A stretch of 37,596 nt of DNA from Streptomyces griseoaurantiacus (GCA_014656015.1 BNBP01000071.1:1-37596), one strand, 5' to 3'. Shown: positions 18,058-26,376, counted from the first letter of the stretch. Notes: a model not told the origin generated them from the letters alone. Translations and numbers: made by a program.

Positions 18058-18774
18058 TCAGCGGGTGCTGGGCGCCGTCGTCACCTCCTGGTCCACCGCG
18101 TTGCTGTAGTCGTTGTGCACGCGGGACTGCGCGACGAAGCGCCTCCCCGCCCAGCGGTAGGTGATGACCTCCTCGCTGGACGGGTAGGTCAGCGAGTCCC
18201 CCTTGCGGTACAGCTGCTGGGTCACCACGAGGTCGCCCCGGTCGATCTCCGCGTAGACCGGCGGGTCCTCGGCCCTGAACACATTGTCGTACCCGTGATC
18301 GCCCGAGCGGTACACGTAGGCGCCGACGCCCACCGCGTCTCCACACGTCATCACGTTCACCACGATGTCGTCCGAGGGCCCCCGGGTCAGCCCGCCGTAC
18401 GACACGTCCACCGGGTACTCGTCCCCGACACACGGCTTGAGCTGGCGTTTCACCGCGGGGCTGACCTTCGGGTCGCTCTCGACGAGCTTGACCGCGAGGC
18501 CCCGCCGCTTCTCCTGCTCGGCCGGGGCGGGCACCGCCTCGGAGGACGAGGGCGCGCTCGGAGTCGACTCCGGCTCCGTACGCCGCACCGAGCCCGAGGG
18601 CGAGGAGACCGGGGCCAGCGTCTCGCTGCCCGCCGGGCCCTCGTCCCGGGCGCCGGTCCCGCCCGTCCCGCACGCGGAGACGAAAAGGCCGAGGGCGGCG
18701 ATCGCGGCCACCGCCGCGATCACCGCCTTGAGGGCCCTGCCGGGCCAACCGACCCCTCTGCCTAGGCCGCGCAA
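18058..18774 (-). CDS. cseA: Lipoprotein CseA, modulator of the SigE system
   Basis: CseA is a lipoprotein on the outer face of the membrane that, in S. coelicolor, dampens sigE expression. The 238-residue product has a basic N terminus, a hydrophobic segment AVIAAVAAIAALGLFVSAC and a lipobox VSAC with lipidated Cys35. A Ser/Thr/Pro/Glu-rich spacer (~40-95) and a compact C-terminal domain follow. The start is an uncommon TTG at 18774, supported by GAGGAG 8 nt upstream and by the position of the signal peptide. It overlaps the sigE reading frame by 13 nt, indicating translational coupling. The lipobox and the place between sigE and cseB make the call firm. Confidence 0.9.
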   Translation of the reverse strand: MRGLGRGVGWPGRALKAVIAAVAAIAALGLFVSACGTGGTGARDEGPAGSETLAPVSSPSGSVRRTEPESTPSAPSSSEAVPAPAEQEKRRGLAVKLVESDPKVSPAVKRQLKPCVGDEYPVDVSYGGLTRGPSDDIVVNVMTCGDAVGVGAYVYRSGDHGYDNVFRAEDPPVYAEIDRGDLVVTQQLYRKGDSLTYPSSEEVITYRWAGRRFVAQSRVHNDYSNAVDQEVTTAPSTR

Positions 18775-19307
18775 CGCTCCCGCTCCTCACGCTCCAGCGC
18801 GCGTGCGTCCAGATCGCGGGACTCCAGCTCCTCGCGGAGCCGGGCGAGCGCCCGGTGCAGCGTGCTCTTGACCGTACCGGCCGACATGCCGAGGGCGGCG
18901 GCGGTCTCCTCCGTGGTCATCTGCTCCCAGTGTCGCAGCACGACGACGCTGCGTTGCTTCGGAGCGAGAACCTTGAGGACGTCCATCAGCAGGGCACGGT
19001 CCGCGTGCTGCTCGGCGGAGTCGTCGACGGAGGCGTCCGGGAGCTGTTCGGTGGGCACTTCCTCCAGCTTGCGGGCACGCCACCACTCGGTACGAGTGTT
19101 GATCATGACCCGGCGCAGGTAGGCGTCGGCCAGCCGCTTGTCGGCGATGCCGTCCCAGCGGCCGTACGTCCGTACGAGCGCGGTCTGCAGGAGGTCCTGG
19201 GCGTCGACCGGGTCCGGCACCAGCCGGCGCGCACTGCGCAGCAGTGCGTCCTGCCGTGTGCGGACGTACTCCTCGAACCCGAGCACCTCGCCCTGAGCCT
19301 GCGTCAT
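18762..19307 (-). CDS. sigE: ECF RNA polymerase sigma factor SigE
   Basis: SigE directs transcription of cell-envelope maintenance genes. The 181-residue protein has sigma region 2 (FEEYVRTRQDALLRSARRLVPDPVDAQDLLQTALVRTYGRW), the conserved RRVMINTRTEWWRARKLEEVP at the end of region 2, and region 4 (LAPKQRSVVVLRHWEQMTTEETAAALGMSAGTVKSTLHRALARL). From memory it is nearly identical to S. coelicolor SigE, including the ERERCAA C terminus. The start is ATG at 19307 because GGGAGG lies 8 nt before it; the ATG at 19313 is only 2 nt from that site. It is first in the sigE-cseA-cseB-cseC operon. Confidence 0.96.
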   Translation of the reverse strand: MTQAQGEVLGFEEYVRTRQDALLRSARRLVPDPVDAQDLLQTALVRTYGRWDGIADKRLADAYLRRVMINTRTEWWRARKLEEVPTEQLPDASVDDSAEQHADRALLMDVLKVLAPKQRSVVVLRHWEQMTTEETAAALGMSAGTVKSTLHRALARLREELESRDLDARALEREERERCAA

Positions 19308-19632
19308 GTCCATCGCCTCCCGCGCCCCGCGCCGACCTGTCGTCGGTTCTCCGTTCCGGCCGTCCTGTCCTCGCCGGGTACGGGAAGAAAACTACGGAGG
19401 CGTTGTCACGAGGCTGTCCGAGGAAGCCTGCGGACGGCGCTCGGCTGTCCGTCGGTTGTGTAACGGAAGTAAGCGCGGGCTAAAGGGAAGGGGTGATTCC
19501 TTCCCCCACAGGCGATTCGTGGTGGGGGTGGCGCACCTCGAACGTCATGGACGACTGTGATGTCGCTGTCGGAGGGGTGTGGAACGGCGAAGCGGGGGTA
19601 AAGATCAACGCCCGCTCCGCGGGGACCGGCCC
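19308..19632 (-). promoter_or_regulatory. sigE upstream/promoter region
   Basis: No gene is supported in this stretch. On the minus strand it holds the sigE ribosome-binding site (GGGAGG, 19321-19316) and a less GC-rich segment at 19380-19480, where the CseB-controlled promoter is expected. It also has a 7-bp hairpin GGGAAGG/CCTTCCC (19485-19505) further upstream. I could not identify exact -35/-10 elements or a direct-repeat CseB site with confidence. Confidence 0.4.
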
Positions 19633-19666
19633 GGCTCGGACCCGGGGGCCGGCCCCGGGCCGAGCC
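19633..19666 (-). terminator. Terminator after mutY
   Basis: Two stacked stems (GGCTCGG/CCGAGCC, then CCCGGGG/CCCCGGG with one bulged A) form a strong GC hairpin that begins 17 nt beyond the mutY stop codon on the minus strand. Confidence 0.6.
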
Positions 19667-19682
19667 CGCTGCCGGGGCGGGC

Positions 19683-20669
19683 TCAGCTCAGGGGAAGGCG
19701 GTACCGGCCGCCGGGCAGCGGCTCGACCAGTCCGTCGGAGACCAGGCCGTCCAGCGCGCGGGCCCGCTGCACCGGCTCGTTCCACACCCGGTCGAGGGCC
19801 GCCTGCGGAACGGGGTGCGCGGCCTCCCGGAGCACCGCGAGCAGCCGGCCGCGCACCTGGCGGTCCGTTCCCGCGTACGACTGGACGCGGCGCGGCGGGC
19901 CGTCGTGCGCGGGCTTGCCCGCGACGTGCCAGGCGCACCGGTCGGCGATCGGGCAGCGGTGGCAGCTCTCGTTCTTCGCCGTGCACACCAGCGCGCCGAG
20001 TTCCATCGACGCCGCCGCCCAGCGGGAGGCCGTGTGCTCGTCCTCCGGCAGCAGGGCGCGGGCCAGTTTGCGCTCGGCGGCCGTGGTCGCGTTCGGCGGG
20101 TACTGGACGCCGGTGACCGCGCGGGCCAGCACGCGGCGCACATTGGTGTCCAGCACGGCGTGCCGCTGCCCGTAGGCGAACGAGGCCACCGCCGCGGCGG
20201 TGTACTCGCCGATGCCGGGCAGGGCGAGCAACTGGGCGTGGTCGGTGGGGACGTCGCCGCCGTGCCGTTCCGTTATGGCGACGGCCGCGCCGTGCAGCCG
20301 CAGCGCGCGGCGGGGGTAGCCGAGGCGGCCCCAGGCGCGGACGGCCTCGCCGGGCGCCTCCTTGGCGAGGTCGGCGGGGCGCGGCCAGCGGGCGAGCCAC
20401 TGCTCGTAGACGGGCAGGACGCGGCTCACCGGGGTCTGCTGAAGCATGAACTCGCTGACCATCACGCCCCAGGGCCCTGCGTCGGGGCGGCGCCAGGGGA
20501 GGTCGCGGGCGTGCGCCTCGAACCAGGCGATGACGGGACCGTGCAGGTTCCCCCCGGTGACGGCGGGGGGAGCGGGGGTCGTGGGGTCCGCGGCGGGGGT
20601 GGGGATGGGGTGGGGCGTGGGGGAGGCGGCGGCGGGGCTGTCTGTGGTGTGCGCGGTGGGTGCTGTCAT
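19683..20669 (-). CDS. mutY: A/G-specific adenine DNA glycosylase
   Basis: MutY removes adenine mispaired with 8-oxoguanine, preventing G:C to T:A changes. The 328-residue protein has a ~40-residue Pro/Thr/Ala-rich, probably disordered N terminus and then the HhH-GPD domain. Visible are VSEFMLQQTPVSRV (catalytic Glu73), the helix-hairpin-helix LPGIGEYTAAAV (~150-161), VLDTNVRRV (catalytic Asp174) and the [4Fe-4S] cluster Cys229-x6-Cys236-x2-Cys239-x5-Cys245. The C terminus is short and winged-helix-like (LLAVLREAAHPVPQAALDRVW) rather than the full NUDIX-like domain of E. coli MutY, which is usual for actinobacterial members. ATG 20669 is chosen; upstream in-frame sequence has no family features. 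Confidence 0.94.
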   Translation of the reverse strand: MTAPTAHTTDSPAAASPTPHPIPTPAADPTTPAPPAVTGGNLHGPVIAWFEAHARDLPWRRPDAGPWGVMVSEFMLQQTPVSRVLPVYEQWLARWPRPADLAKEAPGEAVRAWGRLGYPRRALRLHGAAVAITERHGGDVPTDHAQLLALPGIGEYTAAAVASFAYGQRHAVLDTNVRRVLARAVTGVQYPPNATTAAERKLARALLPEDEHTASRWAAASMELGALVCTAKNESCHRCPIADRCAWHVAGKPAHDGPPRRVQSYAGTDRQVRGRLLAVLREAAHPVPQAALDRVWNEPVQRARALDGLVSDGLVEPLPGGRYRLPLS

Positions 20670-20903
20670 GGCGGTTTCGATCCTGCCACGGGGTGGGGGC
20701 GTGCTGCGGCGTGTCGCCCCGGCGGGGTGTCCGGGTGTCGTGGCCGTGCCCCCCGTGCGGGGCACACGGCCGTGCCGGCGCGGGGGCACGGTGCCCCTTC
20801 GCACCCTCCCGGGTTCGTTGGAACAGATGATGATCCGGAAAAGTTGCCGATGAGCGGCGGGTGACGGCCAGTTGGGCGAGTGTTCTCTCGTAAGGTTTGG
20901 GCC

Positions 20904-21749
20904 GTGGGATCTCTGCGCAATCCGGTCGGGCCGCTTCCCTCCTCCATCTACTGGCGTCGGAGGGCCGTTCTCCTTGCCGTACTCGGGGTGCTGGCGCTCC
21001 TCGTCGTATGGTTCGTCGCCCTCGGCGGAGGCGGCGGGAAGAAGAGCGAGGGCGGGGGCGACGGCAAGAACCCCGCGCCCTCCATCACCCCGGGACCCTC
21101 CAGTTCGGGCCCCGCGATCAGCCGGCACCCCGGCGGCCGTGACGAGTCGGGCGGCGGCGAGGACGGCGGCTCGGGCGGCTCCGGCGGTTCGGACGGCTCC
21201 GGCGACGGTGCGGGCGACAGCGACGGGACCGGTACGGGCGCAGGTGCCGGGGGCGGCGGATCCGCCGGCGGTACGGAGGGCGGCGGCGCCGGGAGCGGGG
21301 GCGTAGGCGGGGTCAGCGGCGAACAGGTGCCGGCCGGCTCCACCCTGCCCAACTGCACCACGAGCGCGGTCACGTTGAACCTCAGCAGCGTCCACAACAC
21401 CTACGCTCCCGAGCAGACCCCCACCCTGCGGCTGACCGCCCGCAACACCTCCGCCGGTGACTGCAAGATCGACCTCGGGCCGAAGCACGCGGTCCTGACG
21501 ATCACGCAGACGGGCGAGGACGAGGACTTCTGGGCCTCCGACGACTGCGCCGAGGGCTCCGGCAGCGTCCTCTTCCGGGTGCCGGCCCAGGGCAGCGCGA
21601 CCTACACGGTGAAGTGGGACCGCGAGCCGAGCGCCGCCCACTGTGCCACCCCGAAGGCGGGCAAGGCCTCGGCGGGCACCTACCTGGTGGAGGCGAAGGC
21701 CGAGGGGTTCACCAAGGCGCGGACGTCCTTCGTGCTCGCCAAGGACTGA
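20904..21749 (+). CDS. Membrane-anchored secreted protein with Gly/Ser-rich linker and beta-rich C-terminal domain
   Basis: I do not recognise a named family. The 281-residue product has a short basic N terminus, one hydrophobic anchor (RRAVLLAVLGVLALLVVWFVAL, residues ~18-39), a long low-complexity Gly/Ser/Asp linker (~40-150) and a ~125-residue extracytoplasmic domain. That domain looks like an Ig-type beta sandwich: NCTTSAVTLNLSS, YAPEQTPTLRLTARNTSAGDCKIDLG, SATYTVKWDRE and GTYLVEAKAEG. Four to five cysteines (NCT, DCKID, DDCAE, AHCAT) could form disulfides. GTG 20904 is supported by TAAGGT at 20891-20896, 7 nt before it (leaderless); the earlier ATG at 20880 lies upstream of that -10. It is transcribed away from mutY and converges on disA. 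Confidence 0.8.
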   Translation: MGSLRNPVGPLPSSIYWRRRAVLLAVLGVLALLVVWFVALGGGGGKKSEGGGDGKNPAPSITPGPSSSGPAISRHPGGRDESGGGEDGGSGGSGGSDGSGDGAGDSDGTGTGAGAGGGGSAGGTEGGGAGSGGVGGVSGEQVPAGSTLPNCTTSAVTLNLSSVHNTYAPEQTPTLRLTARNTSAGDCKIDLGPKHAVLTITQTGEDEDFWASDDCAEGSGSVLFRVPAQGSATYTVKWDREPSAAHCATPKAGKASAGTYLVEAKAEGFTKARTSFVLAKD

Positions 21750-21806
21750 GCCCCGCGGGCAGCCCCACGGGCCTTCGTGCTCAAGGGCTGTCCCCGGGCG
21801 CGGGGT
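21750..21806. terminator. Candidate bidirectional terminator before disA 3' end
   Basis: The outer arms CCCCGCG and CGCGGGG, plus inner GGGCAGCCC and GGGCTGTCCC, can pair across the whole gap with a bulge, between convergent genes. There is no T-tract. Confidence 0.45.
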
Positions 21807-22931
21807 TCAGACGTAGCGTTCCAGGATCGAGGACTCCGCGAGCCGGGACAGCCCCTCGCGGACGCTGCGGGCGCGGGCCTCGCCGACCCCGTCCACCGTC
21901 TGCAGGTCGTCCACGCTCGCGGCGAGCAGCTTCTGCAGGCCGCCGAAGTGCTCCACCAGACGGTCGATGATCGCGCCGGGCAGCCGGGGCACCTTCGCCA
22001 GCAGGCGGAAGCCGCGCGGGGAGACCGCGGAGTCCAGCGCCTCGGGGGAGCCGGTGTAGCCGAGCGCGCGGGCGACGGTGGACAGCTCCAGCAGTTCCGC
22101 GTGGCTCAGCGCGTCGAGCTCGGCGAGGGCCTCGTCGACCGTGCGGGAGCGCTTGGCGGTGGGCTCGGGCACGTAGTCCCGCACCACCAGTTCCCGCTCG
22201 GGCTCCACGCCCGCGATCAACTCGTCGAGCTGGAGGGCGAGAAGACGGCCGTCGGTGCCCAGTTCGACCACGTACTCGGCGATCTCGGTGGCGATGCGGC
22301 GGACCATCTCCAGGCGCTGCGCGACCGCCGAGACGTCCCGGACCGTCACCAGGTCCTCGATCTCCAGCGCGGACAGCGTGCCCGCCACCTCGTCCAGGCG
22401 CAGCTTGTACCGCTCCAGCGTGGCCAGCGCCTGGTTGGCGCGGGAGAGGATCGCCGCCGAGTCCTCCAGGACCCGGCGCTGCCCGTCCACGTAGAGCGCG
22501 ATGAGGCGCATCGACTGGGAGACCGACACCACGGGGTACTTGACCTGCTTGCTGACCCGGTCGGCGGTGCGGTGCCGGGTGCCGGTCTCCTCCGTGGGGA
22601 TCGTCGGGTCGGGCAGCAGCTGCACGCCCGCACGGAGGATCTTGGACAGGTCGGAGGAGAGCACGATGCCGCCGTCGAGCTTGCACAGCTCGCGCAGCCG
22701 CGTCGCCGTGAACTCGACGTCGAGGACGAAGCCGCCCGTGCACATCGACTCCACGGTCCTGTCGGAGCCGAGCACGATGAGTCCGCCGGTGTTGCCGCGG
22801 AGCACCCGCTCCAGTCCGTCGCGCAGGGCCGTACCGGGCGCCACGGCGCTCAGGGAGGCGCGCATCAGGCCGTCGGCACCGGAACTCCCACCGGATTTTC
22901 CGGGAGCTGCCGCCCGGTCGTTGGCTGCCAC
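21807..22931 (-). CDS. disA: DNA integrity scanning diadenylate cyclase DisA
   Basis: DisA makes the second messenger c-di-AMP from two ATP and slows at branched DNA. The 374-residue protein has an N-terminal DAC domain (~25-150) with CKLDGGIVLSSD (Asp86) and the ATP-binding RHRTA motif (119-123). A helical spine follows (~150-310), then a C-terminal helix-hairpin-helix DNA-binding domain (LPGAIIDRLVEHFGGLQKLLAASVDDLQTVDGVGEARARSVREGL). The third residue of the usual DGA motif is Gly here. GTG 22931 has GGAGGAG 4 nt upstream. It lies 80 nt downstream of radA on the same strand, the common radA-disA pairing; RadA can inhibit DisA in other bacteria. Confidence 0.96.
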   Translation of the reverse strand: MAANDRAAAPGKSGGSSGADGLMRASLSAVAPGTALRDGLERVLRGNTGGLIVLGSDRTVESMCTGGFVLDVEFTATRLRELCKLDGGIVLSSDLSKILRAGVQLLPDPTIPTEETGTRHRTADRVSKQVKYPVVSVSQSMRLIALYVDGQRRVLEDSAAILSRANQALATLERYKLRLDEVAGTLSALEIEDLVTVRDVSAVAQRLEMVRRIATEIAEYVVELGTDGRLLALQLDELIAGVEPERELVVRDYVPEPTAKRSRTVDEALAELDALSHAELLELSTVARALGYTGSPEALDSAVSPRGFRLLAKVPRLPGAIIDRLVEHFGGLQKLLAASVDDLQTVDGVGEARARSVREGLSRLAESSILERYV

Positions 22932-23011
22932 TGCACTCCTCCGGTCGCAGGTTCTGGGGCGCTCCGTGTCGCACTCTTCTTTCGTACGGACGGGCGAGAC
23001 CAGGGCAAAGT

Positions 23012-24421
23012 CTACCGGCGGTCCTCCCGCTCCTGCGGGGCCTCTCGGCGACGGGAGCGCGGCAGGACCCGCAGCGCGTCCCCCATGTCCGCCACTTCCA
23101 GCACCTTCATGCCCGGTGGGATCTTCCCCGGATCGGCCGGGACCAGGGCATGTGTGAAGCCCAGACGGTGCGCCTCGGCGAGCCTGCGCTGCACGCCCGT
23201 GACCCGTCTCACCTCGCCCGCGAGCCCGACCTCGCCTATCGCGACGAGGTTCTTCGGCAGCGGGGTGTCGCTCGCGGCGGAGGCGAGCGCGAGGGCGATG
23301 GCCAGGTCGGCGGCGGGCTCGGAGAGCTTCACCCCGCCGACCGTCGCCGTGTAGATGTCCCGCTTGCCCAGCGCGCTGATCCGGCCGCGCTGTTCCAGCA
23401 CGGCGAGCACCATCGAGACGCGGGAGGTCTCCAGACCGGAGGTGGTGCGGCGGGGAGAGGGGAGCTGGGAGTCGACCGTGAGCGACTGCACCTCGGTGAC
23501 CAGCGGGCGGCGGCCCTCCAGGGTGACGGTCAGACAGGTGCCGGGCACCGGTTCGTCGCGCCGGGTGAGGAACAGGCCGCTGGGGTCGGCCAGGCCCACG
23601 ATGCCCTCGTCGTGCAGTTCGAAGCAGCCGACCTCGTCCGTGGCGCCGTACCGGTTCTTGACGCCGCGTACGAGACGGAGCCGGGCGTGGCGGTCGCCCT
23701 CGAAGGACAGCACCACGTCCACGAGGTGTTCCAGCAGACGCGGGCCCGCGATCGCGCCGTCCTTCGTGACGTGGCCCACCAGCAGCGTGGCCATCCCGCG
23801 TTCCTTGGAGGCGCGGATGAGGGCGCCGGCCACCTCGCGGACCTGGGCCATGCCGCCGGGCGCGCCGTCGATCTCCGGGGAGGCGACCGTCTGCACCGAG
23901 TCGACGATCAGCAGGGAGGGCTTCACCTCGTCCAAGTGGCCGAGAACGGCCGCGAGATCGGTCTCGGCGGCCAGGTAGAGGTGGTCGTCGAGCGCCTTGA
24001 TGCGGTCGGCGCGCATGCGGACCTGGCTCGCGGACTCCTCGCCCGTGACGTACAGGGTGCGGTGCTCGGGAGCGGCCGCCTTGGCCGCCACGTCCAGCAG
24101 GAGCGTGGACTTGCCGACGCCGGGCTCGCCCGCGAGGAGGACGACCGCGCCGGGGACCAGACCGCCGCCGAGCACGCGGTCCAGCTCGGGGACGCCGGTG
24201 GAGCGGGCGGTGGCCTGCCGGCCGTCGACCTCGGCGATGGGCAGGGCGGCGGTGGTGACCCGGCCGGGCGCCGTCGTGCGGACGGCGGGCGTGCCGTACT
24301 CCTCGACGGTGCCCCAGGCCTGGCATTCGGGGCAGCGGCCGAGCCACTTGGCCGTCTGCCAGCCGCACTCCGTGCAGCGGTAGGAAGGACGGTCCTTGGC
24401 GGTTTTGGTACGGGCAGCCAT
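23012..24421 (-). CDS. radA: DNA repair protein RadA
   Basis: RadA (Sms) is a RecA-like, DnaB-type helicase that drives branch migration in recombinational repair. The 469 residues show an N-terminal zinc finger (Cys16, Cys19, Cys30, Cys33; CTECGWQTAKWLGRCPEC), a RecA-like ATPase with Walker A GEPGVGKS (98-105) and Walker B LLIVDSVQT, the RadA-specific KNRYG motif (255-259; KNRFG in many species), and a C-terminal Lon-protease-like domain without a catalytic Ser/Lys dyad (GGVKLSEPAADLAIALALASAASD). ATG 24421 is supported by TACGGT 6 nt upstream on the minus strand (fwd 24428-24433), implying a leaderless mRNA. It is the first gene of a radA-disA unit. Confidence 0.96.
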   Translation of the reverse strand: MAARTKTAKDRPSYRCTECGWQTAKWLGRCPECQAWGTVEEYGTPAVRTTAPGRVTTAALPIAEVDGRQATARSTGVPELDRVLGGGLVPGAVVLLAGEPGVGKSTLLLDVAAKAAAPEHRTLYVTGEESASQVRMRADRIKALDDHLYLAAETDLAAVLGHLDEVKPSLLIVDSVQTVASPEIDGAPGGMAQVREVAGALIRASKERGMATLLVGHVTKDGAIAGPRLLEHLVDVVLSFEGDRHARLRLVRGVKNRYGATDEVGCFELHDEGIVGLADPSGLFLTRRDEPVPGTCLTVTLEGRRPLVTEVQSLTVDSQLPSPRRTTSGLETSRVSMVLAVLEQRGRISALGKRDIYTATVGGVKLSEPAADLAIALALASAASDTPLPKNLVAIGEVGLAGEVRRVTGVQRRLAEAHRLGFTHALVPADPGKIPPGMKVLEVADMGDALRVLPRSRRREAPQEREDRR

Positions 24422-24469
24422 GCGCAAACCGTAACGGGGGGCACTGACAGCGGGGTCCCCCCGGGCTCC

Positions 24470-24500
24470 AGGGGCGCGGGGAACGGCGCGACGGGCCACG
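24470..24500. repeat. Streptomyces interspersed intergenic repeat, GGGGCGCGGGGAAC type
   Basis: AGGGGCGCGGGGAACGGCGC followed by GACGGGCCAC resembles the element at 31278-31306 and short intergenic repeats I recall as common in many Streptomyces genomes. It lies in the divergent gap between radA and the next gene and may form a small hairpin in RNA. Confidence 0.6.
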
Positions 24501-24651
24501 GCGCGCCCCCGCCCCCCCCAACCCTCCTGACGCACCGGACCCGCCGGGAGGACACCCCGCACTCGGATGAGGGATCGTTTCACCCGTACGGAGTAAAAGC
24601 GCGGAAGGGGTGAGAACGGACAGGGTGCGGGCGCCTACGGTCGCACGGGTG

Positions 24652-26376
24652 ATGAGCAGTAGCCCGCAGACCTCCACGTACACCCCCGGCGCGCGCCCGG
24701 CGCATGGGAGCGCGCGCACCGCCGCGCGTCCATCCGGGTCGTCCGGGTCGTCCGAGCCCCCTCTGGACGGACTGTTCACCTACTGTCTGTCGGTCCTGTG
24801 CGAGCACGACGCGGCGGTCGCCGCCCTCGGCGACGTCCTCGCCGTGGCCGAGCGGCGCGGCCGCAACGGCCCGGAGGCTCCCGGCGACCGCCGCGCCTGG
24901 CTGTACGCGCTGGCCCGCTGGGCCTGCCGCCGCCGGCTCGCCCACCTCAGGAGCCCCAAGAGCCCGAAGAGCCCCATGAGCTCTGTGAGTCCCAAGGACA
25001 CCGCCGACCGCCGTGCCGCCACCGTGCTCGCCGCACCCCCCGGCGCCACGGACCTCACCCCCGAGACCCGCGAGCGCCGCCGCCGCGAACTCGCGCTGCT
25101 GGCCTGGCCCGAGGCCGCCGGCACCACCCCCGAGCAGCGCGAGGCCCTCGAACTCGCCGTGCGCCACCGGCTCGCCGCCCACGAGGTCGCCGCCGTCCTC
25201 GGCCAGAACCTCGCCGCCGCCCGCGAACTCCTCGCCTCCGCCGCCTGCGAGGTGGAACGCACCCGCACCGCCCTCGCCGTCGTGGAGACCGGCACCTGCC
25301 CCGGCACCGCCCACCTCACCGGGGACCGCCGGCTCGTCCTCGGCACCGCGCTGCGCACCGAACTCGTCCGGCACGTGGACGACTGCCCCCGCTGCCGCCG
25401 CACCGCCGAACGCGTCCTGCCCGGCAACTGGCCCGGCGCCACCGTCACCCCCGACGCGCTACCGGTCCTGCCCGCGCCCCGCGCCGCCCTGCGCGCGGCG
25501 GCGGCCCACCCCTCCCGGGTGCGCGGCAAGGGCCCGCGCTTCGACCGGCGCGGCTTCCCCCTGGACCCCGGCGACCACGCGGCCCGCCGCGAACGCCTGC
25601 GTGCCCGGGCGCTCACCACGACGGTCGTCGCCACCGTCGTCGCCGCCCCCGTCCTCGCGCTGTGGGCCGCCTACCGGGGCGCCCCGCTGATCGGCGAGGG
25701 CACGGACGGCAGGCCCGCCACCGCCGGCGAGGCCCCGGACGCCGGAGCGGCCGAGGGCGGCACGGGCCCGTACGAGAACGCGGGCAACGCCCGCGTGAGC
25801 CCCGATTCCCGCCGCTCCGGCCGCCCCCGCCCGGCCGGGGACGTGGACGTCGCCGTGGTGGGCGGCGACACGGACTCCCGCGGCACGGGCCGCCTCGCCG
25901 TCGGCGCGGAGAGCAGCGGCACGACGACCGTCATCACCCTGCGGGCCACCGGGGACTCACCGGTGCGCTGGTCGGCGAGGAGCGGCGCGCCCTGGCTCTA
26001 CCTCAGCCGCACCTCCGGCACCCTCGCGCCCGGCGAGTCCGTGACCGTGCGGGTGTACGTGGACCACCTGCGCGAACCCGCCGGTCCCTGGCAGGCCCGC
26101 GTGACGCTCGCCCCCGGCGGCACGACGGTCACCATCGAGGGCTACGGCACGGCCGGAACCCCGGCCCCGGACGCCGACCCGCCGGCGCCGCCCCGCGGTC
26201 ATCACCACCACCATCACCACACGCGGCCCCCGGCGAGCCCCGGTACACCCGATCCCGACCCCACGCCGGACGACCCGGCACCGGACCCGAGCACCACCGA
26301 CCCCGGCACGCCCTCCGGCGAGGAGGGCTCCACGCCCCCCACCGACACCCCGGACGCGGCGAGCCCCGCGCAGTGA
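24652..26376 (+). CDS. Membrane protein with sigma-like N-terminal region, zinc-finger motif, one TM and extracytoplasmic BACON domain
   Basis: The 574-residue protein has an unusual layout. Residues ~38-205 resemble an ECF-sigma-type helical region (DGLFTYCLSVLCEHDAAVAALGDVLAVAERRG, WLYALARWACRRRLAHL, then a region-4-like LAVRHRLAAHEVAAVLGQNLAAARELLASA). An anti-sigma zinc-finger-like HxxxCxxC follows (His241, Cys245, Cys248). One TM segment lies at ~321-341. The extracytoplasmic part has a BACON-like beta domain at ~410-500 (RWSARSGAPWLYLSRTSGTLAPGESVTVRVYVD), then seven His (517-523) and a Pro/Thr/Asp tail. TACGGT at 24636-24641 lies 7 nt before an in-frame GTG (24649) and 10 nt before this ATG, so either could be used. 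The function is unknown; a membrane-tethered regulator is an inference. Confidence 0.8.
   Translation: MSSSPQTSTYTPGARPAHGSARTAARPSGSSGSSEPPLDGLFTYCLSVLCEHDAAVAALGDVLAVAERRGRNGPEAPGDRRAWLYALARWACRRRLAHLRSPKSPKSPMSSVSPKDTADRRAATVLAAPPGATDLTPETRERRRRELALLAWPEAAGTTPEQREALELAVRHRLAAHEVAAVLGQNLAAARELLASAACEVERTRTALAVVETGTCPGTAHLTGDRRLVLGTALRTELVRHVDDCPRCRRTAERVLPGNWPGATVTPDALPVLPAPRAALRAAAAHPSRVRGKGPRFDRRGFPLDPGDHAARRERLRARALTTTVVATVVAAPVLALWAAYRGAPLIGEGTDGRPATAGEAPDAGAAEGGTGPYENAGNARVSPDSRRSGRPRPAGDVDVAVVGGDTDSRGTGRLAVGAESSGTTTVITLRATGDSPVRWSARSGAPWLYLSRTSGTLAPGESVTVRVYVDHLREPAGPWQARVTLAPGGTTVTIEGYGTAGTPAPDADPPAPPRGHHHHHHHTRPPASPGTPDPDPTPDDPAPDPSTTDPGTPSGEEGSTPPTDTPDAASPAQ

Noticed and set aside
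21130..21330. Gly/Ser-coding low-complexity stretch as a DNA repeat array
   Set aside because: Units are irregular and the codons vary; it is a protein linker, not a tandem DNA repeat or CRISPR.
24610..24651. Upstream ATG (24610) as start of the BACON fusion gene
   Set aside because: The TACGGT -10 lies after it (24636-24641), so a transcript from that promoter would not contain this ATG.
26200..26220. Seven-histidine run as a sign of vector or tag contamination
   Set aside because: The run lies inside a natural Pro-rich tail with mixed CAT/CAC codons, and the frame continues for ~50 residues.
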